Positions 12,368 through 23,814 of a DNA stretch of 64,000 bases are shown here, piece after piece; the stretch's first letter is position 1; each line of letters opens with the position of its first letter. The notes below the pieces were generated by a model that was not told the origin of the DNA, searched no databases, and was given only the letters and a program-made list of their open reading frames with translations. Location: contig NMRB01000016.1 of the NCBI GenBank assembly GCA_002633025.1, positions 637,404 to 701,403 on the forward strand, written 5' to 3'. The translations under genes and the position numbers were made by a program. The stretch comes from Notospermus geniculatus (lineage: Eukaryota > Nemertea > Pilidiophora > Heteronemertea > Lineidae).

Positions 12368-13307
12368 GTAGGTTTGGTTGCGACATAACTGGCATTTGCT
12401 CCATTGTCGTTCATTGTAAACTGCAGATCTTTCGTGCTTTCTGTTGATCACTTGATTCTCTGACACAGAATTTCCTAGAGTACAATAAATCTTAGATTGC
12501 ATTAATTATTTGAATTCTCTGTTTTTTCCCTCTCAAGGATGGAGGGGTAAGGTTCTCCATGCACAGTAGGTTGGTAGTGTGTCACTACTCATACCAATGC
12601 TTAACCATTGCTTGTATTATTATTAGGGAAAAAAATGTGATGATTCCAAGGCAAAGCATAACCCCTGCCTTCACTGTACAGCTAGATGCTCTAAGTTAGT
12701 TTGACGTTAGCTTTAAAATACCAATGATGAATGTTGAATCGCTGATGCAGGCCTATCTGAAAAGTACTGCATTAAAAAACAAATTGGTGTGGTTGTTTTG
12801 AAGGATCCCCTCTCCGAGAAAAGGGTACGTTGAAAATTATGAAGTATTTAGACGGGGCTGCTAATATCATGGTTCTATCATCCCTTCGATAAGAATAACA
12901 AATAATCTACTGATTCCCTTCACCCAAAAAATTTGATAAACTGTCTATCCAGCTTGTTCTACTAGGTCACTAAAAATTTAGAACTAAACTGTGATCTTCA
13001 AATTAACAAAATAACCAGTAGCCATCTGCAAAAATCTTTTCATAATAAACCAATAACATTATCGGTGTTTGCTTGAATCAGAGTGTTGGGATTTTGTCTG
13101 ATGATTTTAAGTGTTAACTGCTTCATCAAGAAGCAAGGACGGACAGGTAGGATGAAATAAATTTGTCTGGTGACAATGCAGAATCACAGAGCTAATCAGA
13201 ATGGACCCTTGTTGACTACAGCTTTCTTTGCATACAATAAACAGTCCAACGTTAGTTTCATGATCACTACATACAGTGGTGTGAAGTATTGTTCGAACAC
13301 AGGGAAT

Positions 13308-14121
13308 TTAGCTTTTCATTAAAAGGCAAAATTCACCGCTTCTGTATTCCAATATCTAAATCAAAAGTATTTGAAGTAAGTCGTAGATATGCACTCCTCC
13401 AGACTGATGTGTTTTGGTTGAATTCAGATACTGCATATCGCGAGAACGGCGAAAATATCGAAATTTGACATATTTCGTGAGATTTGCCGTTATCACCATT
13501 TTGTCTGGATATTTTCTGGAATTTTTTCCCCTTGCAACAACATGTTGAATGGGGGTATTCCCAGAAAGTGTTTGGAAACAGAAGTTGATATTCATACACC
13601 TGATATTCAAGTTTGAAGTCTGTGATATTTTTCACTAACAATTTTGATATTTTCCAGAAATCTTTGTATCACTCGCCAACTGTAAAACGAAGTTGGATCA
13701 GATAGAAAACCATATCCTACATCAATTTTAGCGAAAAAAATCACTTTTGATTAAGTCACTTCATCAATATTGCAAAATATCAAAATCGTGGGATATATCA
13801 AGAACATGATAAGTTGAATCTCTCCTATTTGCGAATCAGTATCATCATCCAAACAGCGGCAGATGGTACCCCCAGTCAACGTGCTGTTGCAAGAGAAAGA
13901 AGTCTGCAAAATATCCAGGCAAAATGTTGATAATAGCAAATCTCACGAAATATGTCAAATTTCGATATTTTCACCACTCTCGTGATATCCAGTATCTGAA
14001 TTCAGCGAAAACATATCAGACTAGAGGAGTGCATATCTAAAAGTGACTTCAAATACTTTTGATATAGATATTGGAATACAGAAGCGAGGAATTTTGCCTT
14101 TTAACGAAAAGCTGAATTCCC
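13308..14121. repeat. Long foldback (inverted-repeat) element cut by the assembly gap
   Basis: Two arms of roughly 180 bases face each other: about 13308-13489 and 13938-14121. The left arm begins GGGAATTTAGCTTTTC; the reverse complement of the right arm begins GGGAATTCAGCTTTTC. Both contain AAATATCGAAATTTGACAT. The middle, 13490-13937, is not repeated. The right arm ends directly at the N run, which suggests the hairpin or a further copy broke the assembly. No protein-coding capacity is seen. Confidence 0.75.
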
Positions 14122-14669
14122 NNNNNNNNNNNNNNNNNNNNNNNNNNNNNNNNNNNNNNNNNNNNNNNNNNNNNNNNNNNNNNNNNNNNNNNNNNNNNNN
14201 NNNNNNNNNNNNNNNNNNNNNNNNNNNNNNNNNNNNNNNNNNNNNNNNNNNNNNNNNNNNNNNNNNNNNNNNNNNNNNNNNNNNNNNNNNNNNNNNNNNN
14301 NNNNNNNNNNNNNNNNNNNNNNNNNNNNNNNNNNNNNNNNNNNNNNNNNNNNNNNNNNNNNNNNNNNNNNNNNNNNNNNNNNNNNNNNNNNNNNNNNNNN
14401 NNNNNNNNNNNNNNNNNNNNNNNNNNNNNNNNNNNNNNNNNNNNNNNNNNNNNNNNNNNNNNNNNNNNNNNNNNNNNNNNNNNNNNNNNNNNNNNNNNNN
14501 NNNNNNNNNNNNNNNNNNNNNNNNNNNNNNNNNNNNNNNNNNNNNNNNNNNNNNNNNNNNNNNNNNNNNNNNNNNNNNNNNNNNNNNNNNNNNNNNNNNN
14601 NNNNNNNNNNNNNNNNNNNNNNNNNNNNNNNNNNNNNNNNNNNNNNNNNNNNNNNNNNNNNNNNNNNNN
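14122..14669. other. Assembly gap (N run)
   Basis: 548 unresolved bases. Missing exons of the DNMBP 3' end could lie here, but the gap is short for a BAR remainder plus two SH3 domains split over several exons. Confidence 0.99.
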
Positions 14670-15100
14670 CCCATAGACAGCAAATTAGCACAAAAAGGAG
14701 CACCTTTAGACTGTCTCGAGACAAGATCCATTTGTTCAGTTTCGAGTATGAACAGATATCATCATCTGTGTTATATCGTCATCAATTTATGGTTAGAGTT
14801 AGGGTTACAGTGTATGTAGACAGTGTATGAAGTTTTGTTATCAGTCATCGAATACATGTAGTTGATTTACAAGTAATAATTGACGTAATTAATGGACGTT
14901 TGCTGACCTTCACAATCAAAATATCATGAGTCTTTCATGCTTTGGTAATAGTTTCTCAACTTTCTTCGTACAATAGTGATAAGATCTTTTACTCATATTT
15001 TTGGAATTGATGACCGCCATGACAAATGTTTTCATATCCTTCCAGTTAGTCGTATTTTCGTGAAATGTATTTGGTCATATCTGAATCCTTTGTTCAAAGG

Positions 15101-15256
15101 CCTCAGGGGGCCAGTCAGAAGGATTACGGGGTGAAAACAGGATAAAGACTTAGTTCAAAGGATAAACCCAACTATATGCTATACTATATAACAAAGACGA
15201 AAGGAGAAGACTTTATCCTTGATTTTTAGGCCCCTACCTACTGACTGGCCCCAGAC
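15101..15256. repeat. Short foldback (MITE-like) element
   Basis: The ends are inverted copies: GGGGCCAGTCAG on the left (about 15114) and CTGACTGGCCCC on the right (about 15241-15252), with a second paired block GGATAAAGACTT / AGACTTTATCC inside. About 150 bases, non-coding. Confidence 0.6.
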
Positions 15257-16226
15257 GCCTGTGGTATGTTCAAGAAGAATGTGAAAGTGCCAAATCAGAA
15301 TATTTACAGTTGGAAATGAAGAAAATAACTTTTTCATGAATTGAAACTATAGTTTTTGGTTAGATTTTTACCCTATACTTCAATCATGCTTATAATGCAG
15401 GTAGCATTGGGATTTAAAGATACAACATGTAGCTTAGTCCATAGGTTTTCTGATTCATTGAAGTACGGAAATAGAGGTGTAGAAAAAGTAAAAAGATTCA
15501 TTGTTAGTCAATTCTGTGAATGCTGCACTCATGAAATCATTACTTTGCTTATACAGGTTTACGTATATCAACTCATGCATCCTGGCTCCTGAATGCCATG
15601 CCTGTACATATGCTTTTGTATTAACAATTTCATTTACCGCTTGCAGAAGAATGAAGCTCCTTAAAATGATAGATCAACGTACGTCTTTTGCTGTTGAATG
15701 TACTACAAGTAAAATGTATAATTCTCCATACACACTCCATAGAGGTAGGCTATACCACATAACAAGCCCTGCATTTTAGTTTGGAAGTTTGATATGTGCA
15801 AGCGCTTATAGTTAAATGCTGGTACCACCTGCTGGTTCAGTGGAGAGTCCTTTTAATATTCATTGCTTTTTGCCTTTCATTCATTATTCCGGTGGCCAGA
15901 CCAAACCTGTATTCACATTTTGTGTATGTGTTGCCTAGTCATTACCTGTGAAAAACTCATATCATAATATCCTTACTTAAAAAGCAACATATCATGCCAA
16001 AATAGCATATCTGAAGGGCATGCATCTCACTCAATCTCAACGCCACTGATAGCTTGTCACTCATGAAATACTGGTTTATGCCACTATCCCTCAACTGAGT
16101 TTCAACAAGTCCTCAAGTTAATTCCATATTTTGTTGTGGGAGTGGTGCTACCTGGTGTTTGGGCGACAAACCAAGGTGTGGCACTCAACATGATACCTCT
16201 AGAGTCCCTTGACATAGGACCATACT

Positions 16227-16581
16227 TAGGCCTGACCCAAAAATATGTCTGTTTGGTGCAACCCTACCCTGCCTTAACAGCTTGGGTAGGTAGGTAGGCA
16301 TATATATATTTTTTTAGTTGGAGGTGGAAAAAAATTTGCAATTTCCACAAAATAAAATAAAAATATACTAATATTTAAAAACAATGTCTTTCGGGGTTTA
16401 TGACGCATTGTCATTAGTTTTGAAGTGTAAAAAGTTTGAGGTCGGCATATTTCGTCAATCAGGTCCTTTGGGGCAAAAAAAACATATTGGCTTTTACCCC
16501 TATAAAAACTTTTGGGTCGGTACCATTTACGTAGGGTCGGTCGCGTTACGGCAAACAGACATATTTTTGTGTCTGGCCTTA
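16227..16581. repeat. MITE-like element with ~35-bp terminal inverted repeats
   Basis: The left end reads TAGGCCTGACCCAAAAATAT and the reverse complement of the right end reads TAAGGCCAGACACAAAAATA; both continue into the shared word ATGTCTGTTTG. About 355 bases. The internal open frame on the plus strand has no recognisable domain. Confidence 0.65.
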
Positions 16582-18213
16582 CGGTATATCAATTTCAGAC
16601 AAATGTACGAGGGAAAGAATTATGCTGCTGATTGAACATGTAAGGATCAAAAGGAGTTTGGATTATGCTGTGTTTTATAGTACCTGTAGTGTGGAAATAT
16701 TCCACCAGTGCTTAGTTTCACTCATTAACAAACCCTTGATAAAATCAACATGATTCATTGTTGATTGTATTTTAATTGAGTTTAAATGAGTTTTTCAAAC
16801 TGATGTGTACAAGAGAGATATGAGTATTTTACTTAAAGCAAATTATTGTGATACAGACTGATGAAATTATTGTAAATAGTGGCTTTGGTTACAATGTAAC
16901 ACAGCAATTGTACTTAGATTGTAAGAATAATAACTGATATTTTTACATCTTGTTCCGTCTTCTCTATTTTTCACAATGCTATGGAACCTCCCAAAAGAGG
17001 ACATGGTCGTCCTTCCAATCAGGACATACAAGAGGTCCAGTGTCCTGTCCCGATTAGTATTCAGGTCAAGTGAATACACATGTCTGTTTGACATCCACAA
17101 TAATAGATAATATAATTGTGCTCCTGGCAGAGGAGTTCACCCGCTAAATCTGGCGGGCTTTGCTACCGGTATCCTCAAAACCCCTAATGATTGATATCAC
17201 TTCCTAGTGACAACAAAATGTGTTTGAAAGCGAGAAAAAGTATACCGGTACTGGTATATTGAAGTTGATCAATGGCCATGGCAGTGGATCTGCTCTAACA
17301 AAATGACTGTGAAGCAGAAACAACCCCACCACCCAAAAAGCATATATTATGCCCGAGGAAATACAGAGGCACTGATTACTGTCTCATGTTACGTCAACCG
17401 CAGAGACAAGCCACTTGGCTCTGTCGTCGGCATAGTTAGAAGAAAACAACATTGCAACGACAATAACAACGATACTGTGAAAAAGATGAAGATGCAAATG
17501 TTGGGAAATAACACCAATAAAATGATGCAATTCCTCATCAATTGTTTGATAAATTCTCCACTGAATCCGTCAGTCTAATAAAAGACGAAAACGTTTTTCA
17601 GAGGAGGTATACGTAAGAAACATCAGTGTTTTTATAATTGCTGCATTTCTACGAATAAGTAGGCCTGCTGCTGCTGCATCAAGCAGATGATGCATGCATG
17701 CATGCCTGTGTATATCATCATACATTGCAGTGCATGAGCATGATGATGAGTAGCCTGCAACTTGCCATGACTACTAGCCTACCTACACAGGAGCTGCATG
17801 GAACATCCCAAGCAGCTGCCACATCATGTTATGTTGTATGGCAGGCGCGGATACAGAGGTCGTCAGGACAGAGGACATGATGATCAGGAGAACACCCGGT
17901 CCCCGGCCCGGGCACTCGCCCAGCCCCTCCTCCCCTTGCATGCTTGGCAACAGGCCTAGGCCTAATGTGTAAAATGGACCGTGAAACTTTGAATTTGACG
18001 CACAGGGCACCCATCTTTTGCCAAATACTGGATTGCCCCAGTATGGGCTGTGACTGACCAAGCAATAACCTGAAGAAAGCATCAGTTGACTTGATTGATG
18101 TTTAGGCTACTGTACAATTCTTGATGTTTTTGCCTGTTTTATGCTTGATATGTTTAGTCTTGTCCATTCATTTCAGATAATTTCAACCAGGCCTCCACTG
18201 CCAGTTCTCAAAC

Positions 18214-20484
18214 ATGGACTACTCAGGCTGTGGTAGTGTACAGAACAAGGTGTCATGTCTCTTCCAGACCAAAACAGTGGAGGAGCCATCAAAGAAACGA
18301 TCATATCAATCATACAGGGTGATGGCTTCAGAGGAGATGAAAGAGTTGGCACTCAATAGTGATATAGAGAAGGCACTAGTCACAGAAAAGTTGGATGGTA
18401 CTTGTGTTTTTGCCAAAGAATTCAGAGGTAAATTCCTTGATACCCTTACGCATTTTCAGTTTTAACCCAAACTGATGATGTCTGTAACTTACAGTAATAT
18501 GTCAACAATTTCATTTGATAATGATATGTCATTTTACAGGTCTGCCGTGGCTGTGGGCCAGGCTCGATAGAAAACCAAACAAGATGGCAGAGAAGCAGTT
18601 CCGAAAGGTACAGGCCAATCAGAGGCAGTGGGAGAAGGAAGGGAGAATAGGGCCAAGACCAGAAAACAAATGGGATGTACCAAAAGATTTCAAGGTGCTC
18701 TACTCAATGCTTTTCTCTAACTTAAAGACCACTGTCCAGGTAGTTTCAGAGAAGGTCTTCTGAACAATTGCAGTGTTCAATGGACATATATTTTGAAGAC
18801 CATAAAGTGTGAAGTAACATAATAATCTGTTGCCCCCTTAATTTCTACTTGGCAGCTGCTGTGATTTCTAGGCGGCCATTGTGATCCAGCGAAATGTGAT
18901 TCTGACTCTAGCCTTAAAGATCATATATCACGGGTATTTTCGCGGGCCACGAAAATCATTGTTTATTTACATTTTGTTTGTTTATGTCCAGTGTTTTATT
19001 GTCTTATGGGTAATTTGTTGGTGGCGTGCCCCTCTAAAAATTCTTTTGACACCAAAACGATTCAATTTGGTGGGTTGGCATGTCCCAAAATGTCCAAATA
19101 ACATGATGTAAACATCCATGTTTACAAACATTAAATGTAAACAATAAAGTCGTGATATATTATCTTTAATCACCACACTGACCATGTAATTGAATCTTTT
19201 TCAGTCAGTTCATGTTGACTGGATTCCTGCTAGTGGGGTGAGCATTGTTGATGGGGTACCTTTACCTGATCAAAACGGACACATTCCAGGTAAATACATT
19301 TTGTGTATGAAAATAAATTGAACTATATGGTATTACGATTGACAACCAATGTGTGTCAATCATCCAAACAATGATTATGGTCTTTGTTCTTGGTCTGCAG
19401 GGTGGGTGCCACTGGATCCAACATCAAGACAACATTGCTGGCATCTGACAACGGTAGACCTTGAGAATGGAGTTGCTTTAGTCTTGAGGTGAGTGATACA
19501 AATTATAGCCCTAAATTTCATGCCTCTGAAATGGACTCATGTGGTATATTTTCTCACTGTGAAAGGAGATCCTCATTGACCTTGTGCATGTCACTTTAAA
19601 AGCATCATGTATATGAAAATCTTTTTTACTCCCATTTCAGACATATAAAAAAAGATGGTGCTGAGCCTGAAGAAATGCTAAATATCTGTCTGGTTCCATT
19701 ATCAGAACTTGTTGGGCATACTCTGGAACTCATTGGGACTAATATCAATGGAAATCCTTATGGTAGGTATTCCAGCAGTTTACATACATGTACCGGTAGA
19801 TATCATGTCAATTGATAGCTCTGATAACTGAATTACCAGTACTTCACTGAAATGGAGCTGATTTGACATTCTTTATTGTTCTTCACAGGTTTAGGATGCA
19901 AACAGCATCCACTTCATCTGCTGGTAGTTCATGGTTCAATCCCATGTAGCAACCCACCAAAACTCGACCATAAAGCCATTGGAGATTGGTTTGCTTCATG
20001 TTTGGAAGGTAGAATTGAAGGCATTGTCTGGCATTGTAGGAATGGACAGCTGTTCAAGGTGAGTTTTTTTTTGTGGAGGACCGGTTATGTTGAATTCTGA
20101 GACAAATGTCAAAGAAAAATGCAAAGGATCTGATATTATACATGTACTTCAGTGGGGAATCTCAGACTTTGACTCTAAGCCACTGGTTATATTTTCTATC
20201 AGTAGATGGCGTGTGAGCAATAGTTATGCTCTTCTGCACTGCATTAGAAAATGCTTTGATTGAGTTCTATTTCCTCTTTTCAGTTGCACAGACACCATCT
20301 CGGATTGGGATGGCCAGTTGAGAACCTCCACCTGAACTCAATACCAGTCAAAATAGACATAGATCTCAGTCGATATGAACTCGATCATGACCATACATCT
20401 CAAATACTGAAACTTGCTAAACTTGATGGAAAGATAGTGCCACATTTGAATGATCTACTGAAGGATGGAAAATCTGATCAATGA
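18214..20484 (+). CDS. RLIG1: RNA ligase 1 homologue (RLIG1/C12orf29 family)
   Basis: Homologue of human C12orf29 (RLIG1), a 5'-3' RNA ligase that joins 5'-phosphate and 3'-hydroxyl RNA ends through an AMP-lysine intermediate. Seven exons with consensus borders: 18214-18427, 18540-18694, 19205-19289, 19401-19488, 19641-19762, 19889-20058, 20284-20484; 344 codons in one frame, close to the ~325 residues of the human protein. The nucleotidyltransferase motif I is EKLDGTC, with the adenylated lysine at residue 59. Other strongly conserved blocks are [35 protein letters not shown], the motif IV-like EGIVWHC and the terminal [12 protein letters not shown]. All expected catalytic blocks are present, so the enzyme is probably functional. 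The start is the first ATG in frame before GSVQNK, which aligns with the human N terminus. A 3' UTR probably reaches an AATAAA near 21473. Confidence 0.95.
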
Positions 20485-21932
20485 GGATCATCCAAGACAC
20501 ATGAGTTCACTATTTTTACATCAGCCTAAGCATGCTAAGGAAGCTGCTGAGACGAAGCAGATGTTGCAGCTCGCAGGAGGCCCCAAACTAAGCAGGCAGC
20601 TTATGGGCCTCTTGTAATTTGTTTTTTTGGCTTTGATGAACACAAAGATGGTGTGACTCTTGCATGACTAGATATTTTGACACTGCCACAACCAGTCAGG
20701 TTCATGGGATCTTTTCCAGAGGTGTAACATTCCACCGGTACTCAGTTGATCAACCTGTCAACATGATAGTAGAGAGCCACCCATTAAAGTTTTATGTGAA
20801 TCCATGTCAAGTTGGACAATTCTCATAGCATTTGTATTTGATTTTCCATTTTGTCATATTAAATCTCTCCTGACAATCTCGGCATAGGTTAACTGCATAA
20901 ACTATGGAATGCCTACATAATCAGGGAACAAGAGGCAGAACCTGCTCTATCTCATCTGTCAACAGGGCATTTAATCAGACATGCTGAAGCAAAATGCAAA
21001 TTCAGTGAATGAATTTTTCCACTATGGATTGAGATTTTTCTGCCAACAGTAATATAAACTCAAGTCTTTTTGTTTGAAGTTGTTATGTGATGTATTGTGC
21101 TTAGTTGAGTGAGTGCCAGAAAAAAACAGAATTAACCTGAGTTGCAATTTTTCAACTGTAATGATCGTGCAAAAATTTTGTGTCAACAGCTTTTGGCAGA
21201 ATTCCTCTACATGTATTTACTAGTACTTACCTGTGCCATGCAAGTATGTTTTGTGAGCAAATGGCTTCCTCAGACTTGGTTTAATCATGAACTGATAAAA
21301 GAAATATATTATTTTGTGGTTAAAAGTATCACGGATCATTTTGGCCCCTCACACACCCAGCAAGTATGCCTGTTCGTTGTTTTGTCATTGATTGTTTTGT
21401 TGCGAAATCGCAAGGGAATGAGACACTCCAGATTAGATGTAATGTTTTGTTTTGAACTATTTATATGGGAACAAATAAAAAATTGACTGAAATCCTGGTT
21501 TCATTCACATCAGTTCTTCAATTCATGTTACTAATACTGACCCCTTTATCACACCAACAAGCCCCCCCCCCCATTTAGTTTTCTCACTCAGGAGGAGATT
21601 TTCTACATATGGGTTCGAAGTCAAGGTGCCCTGTCAACACATTAGAGCCAAATCAAGAAGGAAAGTAAAATCTGAAGGTCAGGAGAATGAAAGTGTCCCC
21701 TATCGATCCTATGACGTATATTGTCCAAAGGTTGGGCACATGGGCAAGAAAATGCCTGTCTGGTTTCTAACAACTGTACCATACTGAAAATAGTACCAAC
21801 ATTCAATGTTAGGTGTTAATTAACGACACCAGCTGTTAGATTTCACCTCAGTGACATAAGGCCACGTGGAAGTTGTTGATAAACAAACTATGTTTCCCAA
21901 TATAGTTCAGTAATTGCATCAGCCTATTTCAG
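20485..21932. other. RLIG1 3' UTR and spacer to NUPR1
   Basis: Non-coding. A candidate polyadenylation signal AATAAA lies near 21473. The short open frame at 21142-21486 has no similarity I recognise and is probably 3' UTR. Confidence 0.5.
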
Positions 21933-22012
21933 CCAATCATAGCGCGTTTAAGAAAGAATCAATTAACAAATCGACCAATCAGAGTAAGAGATGATGATGT
22001 CACCTTTATAAA
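21933..22012 (+). promoter_or_regulatory. NUPR1-like gene core promoter with CCAAT, ATF/CRE-like and TATA elements
   Basis: Two CCAAT boxes (21933-21937 and 21975-21979), an ATF/CREB-type site TGATGTCA (21995-22002) and a TATA box TATAAA (22007-22012) precede the ATG by 116-195 bases in a tight array. Transcription would start near 22035-22045. Mammalian NUPR1 is a stress gene induced through ATF4/C-EBP sites; finding an ATF-family octamer next to the TATA box agrees with stress control here, which is inference. Confidence 0.65.
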
Positions 22013-22127
22013 TGGGTATATATTAACATTGAGGTGCCTGGATCTGCATACTTTGTGTACAGCTGACTACTGAGTTGAGAGAGCAAAGACAAGTTTCTCT
22101 GGCGCTGAATCCACCCAAAATATTAAA

Positions 22128-22331
22128 ATGGAACAGCATTTTGACGAGCTTGAGCACTGGAACTTCGATCATGACAAATACATACACTGTGGGAAAAGTG
22201 GTAAGCAGAGGACGAAGAAGGAAGCCAGCATGAACACAAACCATCATGACGCGGGCGGCCACACAAGGAAAGCAGTCACTAAGCTTATGAACAACCACAA
22301 AAATAACGTCGAAAGGGGGAAATCTGACTGA
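22128..22331 (+). CDS. NUPR1: NUPR1-like stress-inducible chromatin protein (p8)
   Basis: A 67-residue basic protein matching the nuclear protein 1 (p8/NUPR1) family, small intrinsically disordered HMG-like co-regulators of stress transcription. The diagnostic C-terminal half is present: KQRTKKEASMNTNHHD, then GGHTRKAVTKLMNN, aligning with the mammalian GRTKREAAANTN...GGHERKLVTKLQN. The N-terminal half is acidic/aromatic (FDELEHWNFDHDKY), as in the family. It reads through without an intron, whereas vertebrate NUPR1 is split. An in-frame GT at 22200 in GGTAAGCAGAGG resembles a splice donor, so a spliced form is conceivable. The last third is repeated at 23026 by an assembly artefact. Confidence 0.88.
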   Translation: MEQHFDELEHWNFDHDKYIHCGKSGKQRTKKEASMNTNHHDAGGHTRKAVTKLMNNHKNNVERGKSD

Positions 22332-22680
22332 ACAGTAAGTTGGAAAACGTTTACAACATGTTCCTAGAGACCTTTTCCATTTTAAGCAGGTATTCAGGCA
22401 TGAAAATGACCCATATTTTTCATTATAACATATTTTTGCGTATTAAAGGCAACGTCCACCCCGTGTTTTGTGGTATTATAGGAGTCCTTGGACAAGGCAC
22501 TTAAATCTTCATGACTGCTTTATGGCCATCTTGAAGCATTAGGATCAGTTCAAATGCTCCACTCTCACACCTTTGTAGGGAGTGGTAGGGACTGTAAATG
22601 GCCTGATCAAGTTCCTTATGCCTAATGGCGAGAATTAATTGGTCAAGGTGTGGGAGCAATTTAGATGTTATTGATGTGAT
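22258..22680. repeat. First copy of a 423-bp near-identical overlap (assembly join)
   Basis: Identical at a fixed offset of 768 to 23026-23448 except for a few substitutions (for example ACATATTTTT against ACATGTTTTT). It contains the end of the NUPR1-like CDS. The second copy starts immediately after a single N at 23025. Confidence 0.92.
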
Positions 22681-23025
22681 CTTGGAGGAATTATACTGAC
22701 AGGAGGAACAGCGAGCTAATTGCCCCTCTATAATCCCTTTTTCACACCTCCCCAAACAATGGAACACAAAGGCCCGCAGTGTTTGCACAGCAATTAAGTC
22801 TGCTCGCTTGAAGTGATCAGCGGTACCGACGCAGCCCGGATTGTCACTGCCATCTAGCGTGAGCTGGCGGTACTATGTGCCGGTATTCGAACATTCTGCG
22901 GTCTGAAAATGCACTGTTTACATGGTTTATGTCGGCAGAATACCTGCGCACGTCTAAGACCAGGAAAGACGAAACTAAGATCGGTATTCTAAGCTTTCAT
23001 TCATGCAAATCGAACAAAATTTACN

Positions 23026-23099
23026 GCCACACAAGGAAAGCAGTCACTAAGCTTATGAACAACCACAAAAATAACGTCGAAAGGGGGAAATCTGACTGA
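23026..23099 (+). pseudogene. Duplicated 3' end of the NUPR1-like gene (assembly artefact)
   Basis: Repeats the last 24 codons of the gene (from the HTRKAVTKL block to the stop) directly after an N at 23025, with no start or promoter. The downstream sequence is also repeated to 23448. This is best explained as the overlapping end of an allelic contig rather than a paralogue. Confidence 0.85.
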
Positions 23100-23448
23100 A
23101 CAGTAAGTTGGAAAACGTTTACAACATGTTCCTAGAGACCTTTTCCATTTTAAGCAGGTATTCAGGCATGAAAATGACCCATATTTTTCATTATAACATG
23201 TTTTTGCGTATTAAAGGCAACGTCCACCCCGTGTTTTGTGGTATTATAGGAGTCCTTGGACAAGGCACTTAAATCTTCATGACTGCTTAATGGCCATCTT
23301 GAAGCATTAGGATCAGTTCAAATGCTCCACTCTCACACCTTTGTAGGGAGTGGTAGGGACTGTAAATGGCCTGATCAAGTTTCTTATGCCTAATGGCGAG
23401 AATTAATTGGTCAAGGTGTGGGAGCAATTTAGATGTTATTGATGTGAT

Positions 23449-23610
23449 GTTGTGCAGTGGAAACATAATGCCTGTCAGCGCTAAGGTTCCAGGTTTATGT
23501 TACAGAGAGGATGATTTCCTTTCACATCACAGATGTTTCCTCTGGGCACACTGGTTTCCTCCTACTGTGAATCTGTTCACTCACTGTTGTTTGTTCAACT
23601 CAATATTTAT
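23449..23610 (+). repeat. tRNA-headed SINE-like repeat
   Basis: Starts exactly where the two overlap copies diverge. The head TGTGCAGTGGAAACATAATG and the body words GGGCACACTGGTTTCCTCC resemble the repeat at 32440-32600. Its location at the divergence point suggests that one allele carries the insertion and the other does not. Confidence 0.5.
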
Positions 23611-23814
23611 GGGGTATTTTTTCTTGTCTTTTCAGGTCATGTAATCCACTGGTGGCTTTTGACGGTTTTGTGACCCAAGCATGTCATGGATGTGATATAC
23701 GTGTAAAATTTACATGTGGAAAGTCGATTTTGGTTGTTCACGAAATATGAACTCTTTCCATTGGAAGAGAAACGGTAGCCAAGATGGCTACCGATGTCCA
23801 AACATTGGTTCAAG

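Larger units (their letters stand above)
12368..18213. other. Region between DNMBP and RLIG1, mostly repeats
   Basis: No continuation of the DNMBP BAR domain and no other conserved coding signal can be read here. It contains the foldback element at 13.3-14.1 kb, the gap, and two smaller inverted-repeat elements at 15.1 and 16.2 kb. A CpG-richer stretch near 17.1-18.0 kb may be the RLIG1 promoter or 5' UTR region, but I see no clear core promoter. Confidence 0.6.

Noticed and set aside
14021-14819. Open frames of over 200 codons on both strands
   Set aside because: They run through the N gap and consist mostly of undefined residues.
23026-23099. A second NUPR1 paralogue
   Set aside because: Near-identity extends into non-coding sequence and begins at a single N, so it is an assembly overlap.
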